Assembly: GCA_002712125.1 (NCBI GenBank)
Contig: PASL01000023.1
Coordinates: forward strand, 26,233 to 47,847
Direction of reading: 5' to 3'
Origin: Chloroflexota bacterium
GTDB taxonomy: Bacteria > Chloroflexota > Dehalococcoidia > Lucifugimonadales > Lucifugimonadaceae
DNA length: 21,615 nt
Shown here: positions 1 through 8,378 of the stretch, piece after piece
Numbering within the stretch: the first letter of the stretch is position 1
Layout of the letters: each line of letters opens with the position of its first letter
Notes under the pieces: generated by a model
The model's input: only the letters and a program-made list of their open reading frames with translations
The model's database searches: none
Told to the model about the DNA's origin: nothing
Translations under genes and position numbers: made by a program

Positions 1-353
1 GAAGCTATTTTATTTATTTTATGAATTTCAGATATTATACCCTTATCTTTTCTTAAGTTACTATTAGAAAAATTAGTCTCTCGAAGACCTAATTTATCAC
101 CTAAAATTTTAAGTGCTTGAGAAAAATCTACATTTTCAATTTTTTGAACAAAAGAAATTATATCGCCACCCTCATTACATGAACCAAAGCATTTCCATGA
201 TTTTCTTTCAGAATTGACATGAAATGAGGGCGTTTTTTCTGTATGAAATGGACAAACGGCCTTAGCTCTATTACCAGTAATATTTAATGGAACATAATCA
301 GATATGATACCTATAATATCTGCATTGTTTTTTATTTCTTCCACTGAAAACAT
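1..353 (-). CDS. dnaG: DNA primase DnaG, N-terminal part (cut by window edge)
   Basis: DnaG makes the RNA primers for replication. Only the first 117 codons are inside the window; the 3' end runs off the left edge. The visible part holds the CHC2-type zinc-binding domain: C34-P-F-H37, the primase signature EKTPSF at 39-44, then C55-F-G-S-C59 followed by NEGGD. The ligands are thus C-x2-H-x17-C-x3-C, with one more residue between the last two cysteines than the common CFGC form. ATG at 351-353 is the only sensible start, because an in-frame TAA lies eight codons upstream. No Shine-Dalgarno sequence precedes it, and a TATTAT box ends seven bases before the ATG, so the message may be leaderless. 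It lies 70 bases downstream of dgt on the same strand; a sigma factor gene often follows this pair, but that region is not visible. Confidence 0.95.
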   Translation of the reverse strand, partial: MFSVEEIKNNADIIGIISDYVPLNITGNRAKAVCPFHTEKTPSFHVNSERKSWKCFGSCNEGGDIISFVQKIENVDFSQALKILGDKLGLRETNFSNSNLRKDKGIISEIHKINKIA

Positions 354-360
354 ATATAAA

Positions 361-366
361 ATAATA
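361..366 (-). promoter_or_regulatory. Candidate -10 box for dnaG
   Basis: Read on the minus strand this is TATTAT, followed by seven bases and then the dnaG ATG. That spacing puts the predicted transcription start at or next to the initiation codon, giving a leaderless message. No good -35 hexamer is seen, so this is a tentative call in an AT-rich gap (354-423) that otherwise shows nothing. Confidence 0.35.
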
Positions 367-423
367 CAATATTATTGATGTTTAATCTCTACACGAATAC
401 GGATAAATTACATATATAGGTAA

Positions 424-1536
424 TTAAATTCTTCCTCGAAAAATCTCATTACTTATACCCGGATAAATATTTTCTGCAAATGACAAAGCAAAATTATCAG
501 TCATACCGCATAAATAGTCGGAAACTGCAACTTCTTTTGTATCAGATATATCTCTAATCCATTTTGGAATTAGTCCGTCATTATTTAATAGATGCTCAAA
601 AATAACTTCTACAATTTTTGATGCTGTGACCCCTACATCTGAATCGCTAATAATGTGATAAAAATTTTTGAACATATAATTTCTTAACTCTGTAAATATA
701 TCACTCAAATCTTTAGACATTCTTATCCATGGCATCTCTCCAGTTGAAAGCTTACCTTCAAATCCTAATTGCTCTTGAATTACATCATCATTCCTACAGT
801 CTAATGAATTTGTTATTACATCTATTACTATAGTATTTATTCTTTCAGAGTGTCTTTCACCTAATTTTTTAATTATCCTAGACGGAAATTTATCAATACT
901 TAAAAATTCAGATCTTAGTGCATCCAAAATATCATGAGCTAAATATGCTATTGCATCTGCTATACGTACTATTTGTGCTTCTAATGATAAATACTTAACT
1001 GAATCATAATTCAAAAATTCCCCCTCAGGCTTTGAATGATTTTTTATACCATCAATTACTTGACTGGTGAGATTTAGCCCTTTACCGTTTTTTTCTAATT
1101 TAGTAACTAATCTAACTGATTGTTTACTATGATGAAATCCTTTAGAAAGTAACTTGTTTAGCACGCTCTCTCCAATATGGCCAAATGGTGTATGCCCTAA
1201 ATCATGCCCCAAAGCAATAGCTTCGACCAAATCCTCATTCAAATTTAAAGCCCTAGCAATAGATCTGCCAATTTGGGAGACCTCAATAACATGAGTTAAT
1301 CTTGTAGTAAAATGATCACCAAGAGGAGCAACAAAAACCTGACTTTTATGCTTTAATCTTCTGAAAGAATTTGTATGAATGATTCTATCTCTATCTCTTT
1401 GAAATTCTTTTCTAATAGGTGACAATGGCTCTTTTACTTTACGTTCAGCATGACTAGATAAGGTTGCATAATTTGAAAGAAATTCTTCTTTATCTTCCAT
1501 AAGTTTTCTGATTATATCTAATTTTTCATAATACAT
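424..1536 (-). CDS. dgt: dGTP triphosphohydrolase-like HD-domain protein
   Basis: Predicted deoxynucleoside triphosphate triphosphohydrolase, which splits dGTP (or other dNTPs) into nucleoside and triphosphate and so adjusts the dNTP pool. At 370 residues it fits the shorter dGTPase-like subfamily. The HD metal site is visible: H82 in RLTHVIEVSQIG, H111-D112 in GHDLGHTPFGH, and D194 in RIADAIAYLAHD. The N-terminal segment with RDRDRIIHTNSFRRLKHKSQVF is also typical of the family. The gene follows the MFS gene by four bases and precedes dnaG, so dNTP control sits next to replication priming. Substrate range cannot be told from sequence. Confidence 0.93.
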   Translation of the reverse strand: MYYEKLDIIRKLMEDKEEFLSNYATLSSHAERKVKEPLSPIRKEFQRDRDRIIHTNSFRRLKHKSQVFVAPLGDHFTTRLTHVIEVSQIGRSIARALNLNEDLVEAIALGHDLGHTPFGHIGESVLNKLLSKGFHHSKQSVRLVTKLEKNGKGLNLTSQVIDGIKNHSKPEGEFLNYDSVKYLSLEAQIVRIADAIAYLAHDILDALRSEFLSIDKFPSRIIKKLGERHSERINTIVIDVITNSLDCRNDDVIQEQLGFEGKLSTGEMPWIRMSKDLSDIFTELRNYMFKNFYHIISDSDVGVTASKIVEVIFEHLLNNDGLIPKWIRDISDTKEVAVSDYLCGMTDNFALSFAENIYPGISNEIFRGRI

Positions 1537-1540
1537 TTAT

Positions 1541-2758
1541 TCAATCACATTCTGGATTTTCATGTAAATATCTTATTTGTTTCTGAGTTATATATATAAG
1601 TATAACCAAAACAATTATGACAGTAGGACCAATCATCATTCCTAACCTCAAACCAATCATAGATGCCCATAAACCTGTCCATAACCCACCTATAATTCCT
1701 ATACTTCCAGTAATAATAAATATTCCCATTACTCTACCTCTAATTATTTCTGGTAGCCTAATTTGTACTGCAACAGTTGTAGTATTAAATAAACTACCAT
1801 TACCAAAATGCGCAAATGCAGCCAAAACCATAGAAAGATAGAGGTTTTCTGACAATGAAACAAAAAAAAGCATAACAGAAAACAATAATGCAGAAAATAG
1901 TATGAGATGACCATAATATTTTCCTGGAGAAAATCTTGATGATAATAAAACTCCCGTAATTGCACCTATACCACATGATGAAAATAAATAGCCAACCTCT
2001 TTTGCACCTCCATCAAATCTTTGAACGTATGAAGGTAGAGTGGTTAACCAACCAAAATTCATAAGCATATTAGTGAAAAGCAATATACTTAAAATTAATA
2101 TTATTTTTTGAGAATATATATACTTAAACCCAGTAGTCAACTCAAAAAGAATACTTCTTTGATAGAAATCTACTCCTCTATTTGGAAGAAAAAATGTTGA
2201 AATAGCCATAACAGTCCACCCTATTGATGCGACCATAAATCCTATATATGTATCAAATATTGATATTATAATTCCAGCTAGTGAAGGCGCTATAACCGAA
2301 GAAATTGAAAAATTTGCAGTGTTAATTGTCACTGCACTCTTAATCGATGATTTAGGTACTAATGATGGGAAATATGCAACTCTAGAAACTTGGTCTATTC
2401 CACAAATAATGCCACTGAAAATTGAAAAAATAATAACATGCCAAAACTCTATATAATCAAAGAAATCTAGAAGCGAGATACCTATAAAAGATAGCATACC
2501 CAGTAGAGAAACAATAAATAATAAAACTCTAGATTCATAACGATCGGCTAGTACACCACCAAATAAATTAAATATAATCATTGGTAACGCTAATGAAGCT
2601 GCACCAATACCTAGTGATAACTCTGTTCCTACTAATTTCCATAATAAAATGCTTTGAGTAACCACTCCTAATCTATAGGCGTTTTGTCCAAAAAATGTAC
2701 CTAAAAAATAAACTCTAAAATATTTATAAGCAAAAGCATTATTCGATTTATTTAACAA
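1541..2758 (-). CDS. MFS transporter, EntS/MFS_3-like exporter
   Basis: Major facilitator superfamily permease of 405 residues with about twelve hydrophobic helices in the inner membrane. The loop between helices 2 and 3 carries the MFS signature GGVLADRYESR. Overall layout resembles the MFS_3/EntS group, which exports siderophores, drugs or other small molecules by proton antiport. The start is TTG (2756-2758), supported by a run of five G on the minus strand (2766-2770) seven bases upstream. It lies 36 bases after the sugar isomerase gene and four bases before dgt, so it is probably in the same transcript. The substrate cannot be inferred; neither neighbour suggests one. Confidence 0.85.
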   Translation of the reverse strand: MLNKSNNAFAYKYFRVYFLGTFFGQNAYRLGVVTQSILLWKLVGTELSLGIGAASLALPMIIFNLFGGVLADRYESRVLLFIVSLLGMLSFIGISLLDFFDYIEFWHVIIFSIFSGIICGIDQVSRVAYFPSLVPKSSIKSAVTINTANFSISSVIAPSLAGIIISIFDTYIGFMVASIGWTVMAISTFFLPNRGVDFYQRSILFELTTGFKYIYSQKIILILSILLFTNMLMNFGWLTTLPSYVQRFDGGAKEVGYLFSSCGIGAITGVLLSSRFSPGKYYGHLILFSALLFSVMLFFVSLSENLYLSMVLAAFAHFGNGSLFNTTTVAVQIRLPEIIRGRVMGIFIITGSIGIIGGLWTGLWASMIGLRLGMMIGPTVIIVLVILIYITQKQIRYLHENPECD

Positions 2759-2794
2759 ACTTTTACCCCCAAAATAAAATCATTATTAAAAAAA

Positions 2795-3892
2795 TCATAA
2801 CTTAACTATTTTTGACAAGTTTCTTAATTCACCCGGATTATTACCCACAGCAATAGAGGCACCATAAGAAAGTAATTGGAAAATAACTAATGGAAAGAAA
2901 TGAAGTAATATTTCAGGTAACTCTGGTAGAAATATTACTTCATTTGCAAGTTTAGCAATATATTCATCTCTATCAGTTACTAGAGCAATTACTGGAGAAC
3001 CACAAGAAATAATATCATTCACTATAGATATATTTTTTTCTTTTTCAAAATTATCATTTGCACAAATTATTACTGGAATATTTTTTCCTAACAATGCAAA
3101 GGGGCCATGCCTAAGTTCTTCTGAATTGTATCCCTCTGCATGTATATATGTAGTTTCTTTTATCTTTAACGCTCCTTCCAGTGCAACAACAAATAATGAA
3201 CCTCTCCCTAAACAAAAAATATTATTATATTTTGATATATACTTTGCTATGTTATTTATACTATTTATATTTTTTCGTTCATCTAGGTATTCAGATAATA
3301 AAGAAGGAAGTTCCTTGATATTCTCTATATGCTTGGAAATAGAAATAGATCTTATTTCTGAAAAATATAGCGACAATTCAAGTAACAATAAAATACTTAA
3401 ACTAAAAGTTTTTGTTGCGGCAATACTATTTTCAGGGCCAGATTTAATAGGAAGAAAAATATTAGATATTTTTGCTGCTTCAGAGAGTTTTGATTCCGAA
3501 ATCACTATCTGAAAAATATTTTTATTTTTTGCATTTTTCATAACTTCAATAACATCTGATGATTCACCTGATTGAGAAATTATAACTAATAAAGTATTTT
3601 TAGTATAAAAATAATCATTATGATAAAGCTCGGATGCATTTTGAGCCTTGGAAGGAATTTTTGCGATTTTTTCCATTATATTTGCTCCATATACAGCTGC
3701 GTTATATGATGTACCCATGCCTGTAAAAATTATCCTATCAATAGATAAAATATCAAGGGATGAATTTTTAAATTCAGGAAATTTCATACTGTAATTAGAA
3801 AAGTCAATTCTATTATTAATTGATTTATCAAATAAATTAGGTTGGTCAAATATATCTTTTTTCATTGATGATATTTTATTATTTTTTTTCAT
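2795..3892 (-). CDS. GlmS-type sugar isomerase (tandem SIS domains, no glutaminase domain)
   Basis: Protein of 365 residues with two sugar isomerase (SIS) domains, matching the C-terminal half of glucosamine-6-phosphate synthase. Sugar-phosphate binding motifs are GMGTSYNA (58-65) and SQSGESSD (106-113). The residues that catalyse isomerisation in GlmS are present: K243 and E246 in ALKIKE, H262 in RHGP, and K361 in the C-terminal RNLSKIVKL. The N-terminal Cys-nucleophile glutamine amidotransferase domain is absent. It may therefore work as a glucosamine-6-phosphate deaminase/isomerase or with free ammonia; related stand-alone proteins (AgaS, FrlB type) act as sugar-phosphate deaminases or deglycases. 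The ATG overlaps the plsC stop (ATGA), implying translational coupling. A second Met at residue 10 is a possible alternative start. Confidence 0.85.
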   Translation of the reverse strand: MKKNNKISSMKKDIFDQPNLFDKSINNRIDFSNYSMKFPEFKNSSLDILSIDRIIFTGMGTSYNAAVYGANIMEKIAKIPSKAQNASELYHNDYFYTKNTLLVIISQSGESSDVIEVMKNAKNKNIFQIVISESKLSEAAKISNIFLPIKSGPENSIAATKTFSLSILLLLELSLYFSEIRSISISKHIENIKELPSLLSEYLDERKNINSINNIAKYISKYNNIFCLGRGSLFVVALEGALKIKETTYIHAEGYNSEELRHGPFALLGKNIPVIICANDNFEKEKNISIVNDIISCGSPVIALVTDRDEYIAKLANEVIFLPELPEILLHFFPLVIFQLLSYGASIAVGNNPGELRNLSKIVKL

Positions 3893-4590
3893 ATTTGATT
3901 TTCTTTAATTATTTCATTAGTAGTTATAAATTTTTCTGATGATAAATCTTTATAAAAGCCTTGTTTTTCTGGCGGTAGCATATTTGAAATTCTTATCATA
4001 ATTTCATTAGTTACCGAAAATATAGCTGATCTAGGAGATAATTTTTTAATTTTTTGTTTATCTACAATAAATGGCTTGCCAATATTTAATTGTATTTGTG
4101 CAGATGGCTTAAGTACCTTTATAGGATTTTGTAAATTCTCAGTGCCAGATAAAGCAATTGGGACTATGGGCAAATTATGGTCTATTGCTAATTTTGATAC
4201 CCCGGGCTGACCTTTAATTAGGCCTCCATTTTTACTTCGTGTTCCTTCAGGAAACATAATAACAATTTTTTTTTCCGAAATTAATTTGGATGTTACCCAT
4301 TCTATAGCTTTATTATCTTTTCCAGTTCTATCAACAGGAAATGCACCGTAACTCCTTAATAAAAACGATAATAAAGGAAATGAAAATAATTCTTTTTTTG
4401 CTAGAAATACTGGAGGTCTAGGAATAATTGAAGCTATTATAGGAGGATCTAGATTTGAAATATGATTTGGAGCAACGATATAAGGACCTTCATTGGGCAT
4501 ATTCTCTATCCCATTTACTTCTAAATCCGAAAACCATTTCAAAGTTTTTTTAAAACTATAATTACAAGGTTTAAATAGCCATTGCTTCAT
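3889..4590 (-). CDS. plsC: 1-acyl-sn-glycerol-3-phosphate acyltransferase
   Basis: Membrane-associated acyltransferase that adds the second acyl chain to lysophosphatidate, giving phosphatidic acid for phospholipid synthesis. Catalytic motif NHISNLD (42-48) has the expected H-x4-D; the second block GAFPVDRTG (82-90) and the third FPEGTRSKNG (113-122) are also intact. Length (233 residues) is normal for PlsC. The start overlaps the cmk stop by four bases and its stop overlaps the next start by four bases, so the three genes are tightly coupled. The cmk-plsC order is common in bacteria. Acyl-donor preference cannot be read from the sequence. Confidence 0.93.
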   Translation of the reverse strand: MKQWLFKPCNYSFKKTLKWFSDLEVNGIENMPNEGPYIVAPNHISNLDPPIIASIIPRPPVFLAKKELFSFPLLSFLLRSYGAFPVDRTGKDNKAIEWVTSKLISEKKIVIMFPEGTRSKNGGLIKGQPGVSKLAIDHNLPIVPIALSGTENLQNPIKVLKPSAQIQLNIGKPFIVDKQKIKKLSPRSAIFSVTNEIMIRISNMLPPEKQGFYKDLSSEKFITTNEIIKENQI

Positions 4591-5273
4591 AAATTTTCTC
4601 CTATGAATGCATTGTACATTTTATCTACAACTTCAGATAAATTAAGATCATCAGTATAAATTATTATTGCATCATTTGCTGGCATCAAAGGTGAATCTTT
4701 TCTTGTACTATCAATTTTATCTCTTAGTTCGATTGATGTTTTTATTTCTTGAATAGATTTATCTTTATTCTTTGTTTGTTCATATCTTCTTTTTGCTCTA
4801 ATTAAAGATGAAGCCTTCAGGTAAAATTTAAATTTTGCACTTGGTATAACTACCGTTCCTATATCTCTTCCAATCATTATTATATTTTTGTTTTTAGCAA
4901 TTAATCTTTGCTTTGTAACTAAATATCTTCTAATAGAAGATATAGATGAATATTTAGACACTGATAAATCTATTTTTGAAAGAAATAGTTTGCTCATATA
5001 ATCATTATTATTAATAAATATATTTGAAATTTTTCGTTTAATAAATTTCATATTCAAATTCATATTTTCTAAGTGTTCAGATATTTCATTTAATTGTTCC
5101 GGTAGGATATTATTTTCTATAAAATATGCTGTTACTGCCCTATACATTAAACCTGTATCTAAATAAGAAAAATTAATTTTTTCAGATAAAAATGCACCCG
5201 CGGCCGACTTACCAGATGCTGCAGGACCATCAATCGTAATTATTTTTGTGTTAAAATTTACTTGATTAATCAT
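4587..5273 (-). CDS. cmk: (d)CMP kinase
   Basis: Cytidylate kinase, which phosphorylates CMP and dCMP with ATP in the cytosol. Residues 11-23 hold the P-loop, IDGPAASGKS; YLDTGLMYRAVT at 37-48 is the family signature. The C-terminal nucleotide-binding stretch includes GRDIGTVV and RKDSPLMPANDA. Length of 228 residues is normal. It is the first gene of the minus-strand block that runs through plsC and the sugar isomerase. Only 24 bases separate its ATG from the start of the divergent cvpA, so its promoter must lie in that gap or inside cvpA. Confidence 0.95.
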   Translation of the reverse strand: MINQVNFNTKIITIDGPAASGKSAAGAFLSEKINFSYLDTGLMYRAVTAYFIENNILPEQLNEISEHLENMNLNMKFIKRKISNIFINNNDYMSKLFLSKIDLSVSKYSSISSIRRYLVTKQRLIAKNKNIIMIGRDIGTVVIPSAKFKFYLKASSLIRAKRRYEQTKNKDKSIQEIKTSIELRDKIDSTRKDSPLMPANDAIIIYTDDLNLSEVVDKMYNAFIGENL

Positions 5274-5288
5274 AAATTGTTTTAACTA

Positions 5289-5296
5289 AGTATACA
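5289..5296. promoter_or_regulatory. Candidate divergent -10 boxes between cmk and cvpA
   Basis: The 24-base gap between the divergent starts of cmk and cvpA contains the palindrome GTATAC (5290-5295). On the minus strand it reads TATACT (5294-5289), well placed for a cmk message with a short leader. On the plus strand it reads TATACA (5291-5296), which would start transcription near 5303, just before the ATG at 5307. No convincing -35 is seen on either side. Confidence 0.35.
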
Positions 5297-5297
5297 T

Positions 5298-5930
5298 GTG
5301 GATTTAATGAATATTATTGATTGGATTACAGTTACCATAATATTATTTTTTATTATATGGGGCTACAAGACAGGAATTATAAATGCTATTTTTTATACTA
5401 TAGCTATATATATTGCTATTCTACTTAGCGGTTTATTTGCAGGTAGGGTCTTAAATATAGTATGGAATAGCCTTGATAGTGATATCAATAATAAAACTCT
5501 ATCAACGATTATTGGTTATATTATAATTTTTGTAATAACACTCTTGATAGGTAAACTCATAATATCCATAATAAAAAAAACATTTACTTTTTCTACTATA
5601 AGATTTTTAGATAAATTAGGCGGAATAATTTTAGGAATAGTTGCTGGATCAATGATATGTGGAGCTATGATTACCATTTCTGCTCGATATGTGTACTTAC
5701 CATCAAGCTTGGAAATTTCTTCTGAAAAAACCTTGGGGAGAAATATAGAAGAAATAACAGAATCTATTTCAAAAGAATTTTTTGAAATAGGGATAAAAGA
5801 TTTTATAGATGAAAAACTTGTGAATTCAAAATTTGTTCCGTATGTAATGAATCAGCGAAAAATAATCATAGAATTTGCACCTGAAGAGTTCGGCTTAGGT
5901 TTGGATATATTAAATTCAAGAATTAACTAA
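5298..5930 (+). CDS. cvpA: CvpA family membrane protein
   Basis: Inner-membrane protein of 210 residues with about four transmembrane helices in the first 125 residues (roughly 7-27, 30-50, 67-90 and 103-125) and a polar C-terminal tail. The pattern IDWITVTIILFFIIWGYKTG at the N terminus is typical of CvpA, named for colicin V production in E. coli; the family is linked to envelope integrity, but its molecular activity is not settled. The start given is GTG at 5298; ATG at 5307 is an equally plausible start three codons later and suits the likely promoter better. The gene is alone on the plus strand, diverging from cmk and ending five bases from the holB stop. Confidence 0.8.
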   Translation: MDLMNIIDWITVTIILFFIIWGYKTGIINAIFYTIAIYIAILLSGLFAGRVLNIVWNSLDSDINNKTLSTIIGYIIIFVITLLIGKLIISIIKKTFTFSTIRFLDKLGGIILGIVAGSMICGAMITISARYVYLPSSLEISSEKTLGRNIEEITESISKEFFEIGIKDFIDEKLVNSKFVPYVMNQRKIIIEFAPEEFGLGLDILNSRIN

Positions 5931-5935
5931 ATATT

Positions 5936-7030
5936 CTAAAAAATAATTGAAGGTTTAATATCTGAAACTTTTTCTTTTTTCACAAAAGGTAATTCCATCA
6001 TTAAGACTTCAATAATCAATTGAGGAGATCCATTTTGTTGTAAATATTCAATAGATTTTTTAAACTCTTGTATTACATCTAAAATTTTTCTTATTTCTAT
6101 ATCTTCAGAAATTTTCAACATCACATCACGCCATTCAAGATTTATTATATGATCATTTAAACCATTTTTTAATACTAATAAATCTCTCCAAAAATCTAAC
6201 CACATTGATAATTCTTTATATACTTGATTTTTATTTTTTCTAAATAAATTAGAAATATCTTTTGCATAATTAAACCTTTTGTCAATATTGCTAGATATTA
6301 TTTCAGCAAACTTTAATATAGTCTGAAAATAATCATCAATTAAGGTTTGATCATTACATGCATTTATAGCAAAACCAATCTTTCCTTTACTTATTCTAGA
6401 AATAAATTCAGATTTACTCTCATCTATATTAAAGTTTTCTAAAATAAAATTTTCTATATCTTTTTTTTGTATATAGTTAAGATTTATCAACTGACACCTA
6501 GATACAATAGTTGTTGGTAAAGACTTTATACTTGGGGCCGTTAGTATAATGACAGCATCTTTAGGTGGTTCTTCTAAAATCTTAAGCATAGAATTGTATC
6601 CTGATTCAGTCATATTTTGGGCTTGATTAATAATATAAATCTTTTTTTCACCCTCAAATGGTTTTAAGTAAACATCCTTAATTATTTGTCTAATTTGGTC
6701 AATAGAAATAACTACACTTGATTTATTTGCTTGTTCTGAAAAATCTATATCTATGATTTTTATATCACTATGATTGCTATTCAAAATCCTAGATCTTTCT
6801 TTTGAAGAACTAATATCAATAATAAATTGGTTACCAAACATATCCTTATTCGGCTTTGAATTTAATATTGACGCTAAATCTAGCGCTAAGGTTTTTTTAC
6901 CTATACTATCTGGGCCTGTAATTAGATATGCATGAGATGTTTTTGACATAAGAATTGACTTGTTTATAAAGTCTATTGCTTTATTATGGCCAAAAGTTCT
7001 AAAACCTATAATATTTAATTCTTTATTCAA
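5936..7030 (-). CDS. holB: DNA polymerase III delta' subunit (clamp loader)
   Basis: Clamp-loader ATPase-fold subunit of the replicative polymerase. Residues 35-47 hold LITGP and the P-loop GPDSIGKKT. A stretch around 130-175 reads NMTESGYNSMLKILEEPP followed by a SRC motif in VSRCQLINL, the sensor/arginine-finger segment shared by delta' and gamma/tau. The opening GHNKAIDFINKSI is typical of HolB. The four zinc-binding cysteines of some clamp-loader subunits are not present. The start is TTG (7028-7030); there is no ATG or GTG in the open stretch and an in-frame TAA lies five codons upstream. It overlaps the lysA stop by eight bases and is the last gene of mazG-lysA-holB. DnaX is excluded by the short length and lack of later domains. 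Confidence 0.87.
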   Translation of the reverse strand: MNKELNIIGFRTFGHNKAIDFINKSILMSKTSHAYLITGPDSIGKKTLALDLASILNSKPNKDMFGNQFIIDISSSKERSRILNSNHSDIKIIDIDFSEQANKSSVVISIDQIRQIIKDVYLKPFEGEKKIYIINQAQNMTESGYNSMLKILEEPPKDAVIILTAPSIKSLPTTIVSRCQLINLNYIQKKDIENFILENFNIDESKSEFISRISKGKIGFAINACNDQTLIDDYFQTILKFAEIISSNIDKRFNYAKDISNLFRKNKNQVYKELSMWLDFWRDLLVLKNGLNDHIINLEWRDVMLKISEDIEIRKILDVIQEFKKSIEYLQQNGSPQLIIEVLMMELPFVKKEKVSDIKPSIIF

Positions 7031-8351
7031 AAATACTAAGCCTTAACAAATCATCGTATGTTTCTCTCCTGCTAATTAATACAGGTGGTTCTACCGAAGA
7101 CTTAATTAAAATTACCGCAGGTTTCGTTTGCATATTATAATTACTAGCCATCATAAGGTTATAGGCCCCTGAAGCTGGTAAAGCAATAAGATCACCTATT
7201 TGAGGATTAGGTATAAAAACGTCTTTTGCTAAAATATCTCCTGATTCACAAAATTTTCCAGCAATAGTTACTAAATTGTCGCGTTTTTCATTCACTTTTT
7301 CAGCAGAAATTACTGAGTATTCCGATTGATATAAAGCAGGTCTTATATTATCCCCCATACCTCCATCTACACTTACATAAGTTCTTACATCCTTAATTTT
7401 TTTTATTCCACCAACTGTGTATACTGCGACTCCTGATCTTCCAATTATAGATCTACCTGGTTCTACTATTAATTCAGGATAATCTAAACTATATTTGTCA
7501 CATGATTTTTTTATAGATGCAGAAATAACTTTTGCATACTCAGAAATTTCTGGTGGTTTTTTATTTGTTTGATATCCTATTGCAAAGCCACCTCCAGGGC
7601 TGAACCTTTTTAGATTAAAGGAATAATTTTCTTTCATTTCATAGCAAAAATCTAATACATATTCTATAGCTTCAGAAAAAGGTTCTAATTCAAATATTGG
7701 TGAACCTAAATGAAAATGTACACCTTCCAAAATCAGGTTCGATTTATCTAAAGTTTGCTTTATTGCTAATTCAGCATCCCCAGTTTCTATGGAGAAACCA
7801 AATTTTGAATCTAGAATACCAGTTGATGTTAATAGGTGGGTATGAGGGTCAATACTTGGGGATAGGCGCAGCATAACTTTTTGAAATTTACCTAAATCAA
7901 CTGCAATATCATTAAGTAGATTTATTTCAGCAAAAGAATCTATAGTTATGTGCTCTACCTCATAATTTAAAGCTTGAGTCAGCTCTTCTTTACCCTTGTT
8001 GTTACCATGAAAATTTAACTTGCTTGGAGGGAAATTACTCGCAACTGCAATCGCTAGTTCGCCCCCCGTAACAACATCCATATATAAACCTTCCTCATCT
8101 ATAATCTTATTTACAAATGGATTAGCAAAAGCCTTACAAGAATATTCTATATGCGAATTTTTATAAAACTTTTGGAAACTTTCTTTAAAATTAGAACACA
8201 TTTTTCTAATAGTATCCTCATCATAAATATATAGCGGACTTCCAAATTCCCTAACTAAATCATTAATAGAATGACCGTTAATTTTCAAAACACCTGCAGA
8301 ACTTACCTCTGATGAAAACGGTAAGATTTCAGTTTCTTCAAATAATTTCAT
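7023..8351 (-). CDS. lysA: Diaminopimelate decarboxylase
   Basis: PLP enzyme (fold III) that decarboxylates meso-diaminopimelate to lysine, the last step of lysine synthesis. The PLP lysine is K73 in YSCKAFANP. Further signatures are the glycine loop PGGGFAIGY, the substrate/PLP residues GGMGDNIRPALY, CESGDILA with the active-site cysteine from the partner subunit, and the C-terminal YNLMMASNYN. I chose ATG at 8351 (442 residues) rather than the TTG two codons upstream, because GGGAG lies six bases before this ATG. The gene starts 27 bases after mazG and overlaps holB by eight bases. Together with lysC further right, the window covers two steps of the aspartate-to-lysine route. Confidence 0.95.
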   Translation of the reverse strand: MKLFEETEILPFSSEVSSAGVLKINGHSINDLVREFGSPLYIYDEDTIRKMCSNFKESFQKFYKNSHIEYSCKAFANPFVNKIIDEEGLYMDVVTGGELAIAVASNFPPSKLNFHGNNKGKEELTQALNYEVEHITIDSFAEINLLNDIAVDLGKFQKVMLRLSPSIDPHTHLLTSTGILDSKFGFSIETGDAELAIKQTLDKSNLILEGVHFHLGSPIFELEPFSEAIEYVLDFCYEMKENYSFNLKRFSPGGGFAIGYQTNKKPPEISEYAKVISASIKKSCDKYSLDYPELIVEPGRSIIGRSGVAVYTVGGIKKIKDVRTYVSVDGGMGDNIRPALYQSEYSVISAEKVNEKRDNLVTIAGKFCESGDILAKDVFIPNPQIGDLIALPASGAYNLMMASNYNMQTKPAVILIKSSVEPPVLISRRETYDDLLRLSIFE

Positions 8352-8357
8352 AAACAA

Positions 8358-8362
8358 CTCCC
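8358..8362 (-). promoter_or_regulatory. Ribosome binding site deciding the lysA start
   Basis: GGGAG on the minus strand, six bases before the ATG at 8351. The upstream TTG at 8357 would sit directly against it, so the ATG is the likely start. Confidence 0.7.
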
Positions 8363-8378
8363 ATTATAAAGTATTTAC

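Noticed and set aside
1617..1841. Hydrophobic 74-codon frame on the plus strand inside the MFS gene
   Set aside because: Antisense of membrane-helix codons often looks hydrophobic or proline-rich; no independent evidence for a gene.
3126..3512. Open reading frame of 128 codons on the plus strand inside the sugar isomerase gene
   Set aside because: Composition is that of antisense to a conserved gene; no domain or initiation signal.
5919..5937. Inverted repeat AGAAT...ATTCT followed by an A-run at the cvpA/holB junction, as a terminator
   Set aside because: The five-pair stem is almost all A-T with a nine-base loop and no T-run on the cvpA strand; expected by chance in such AT-rich DNA.
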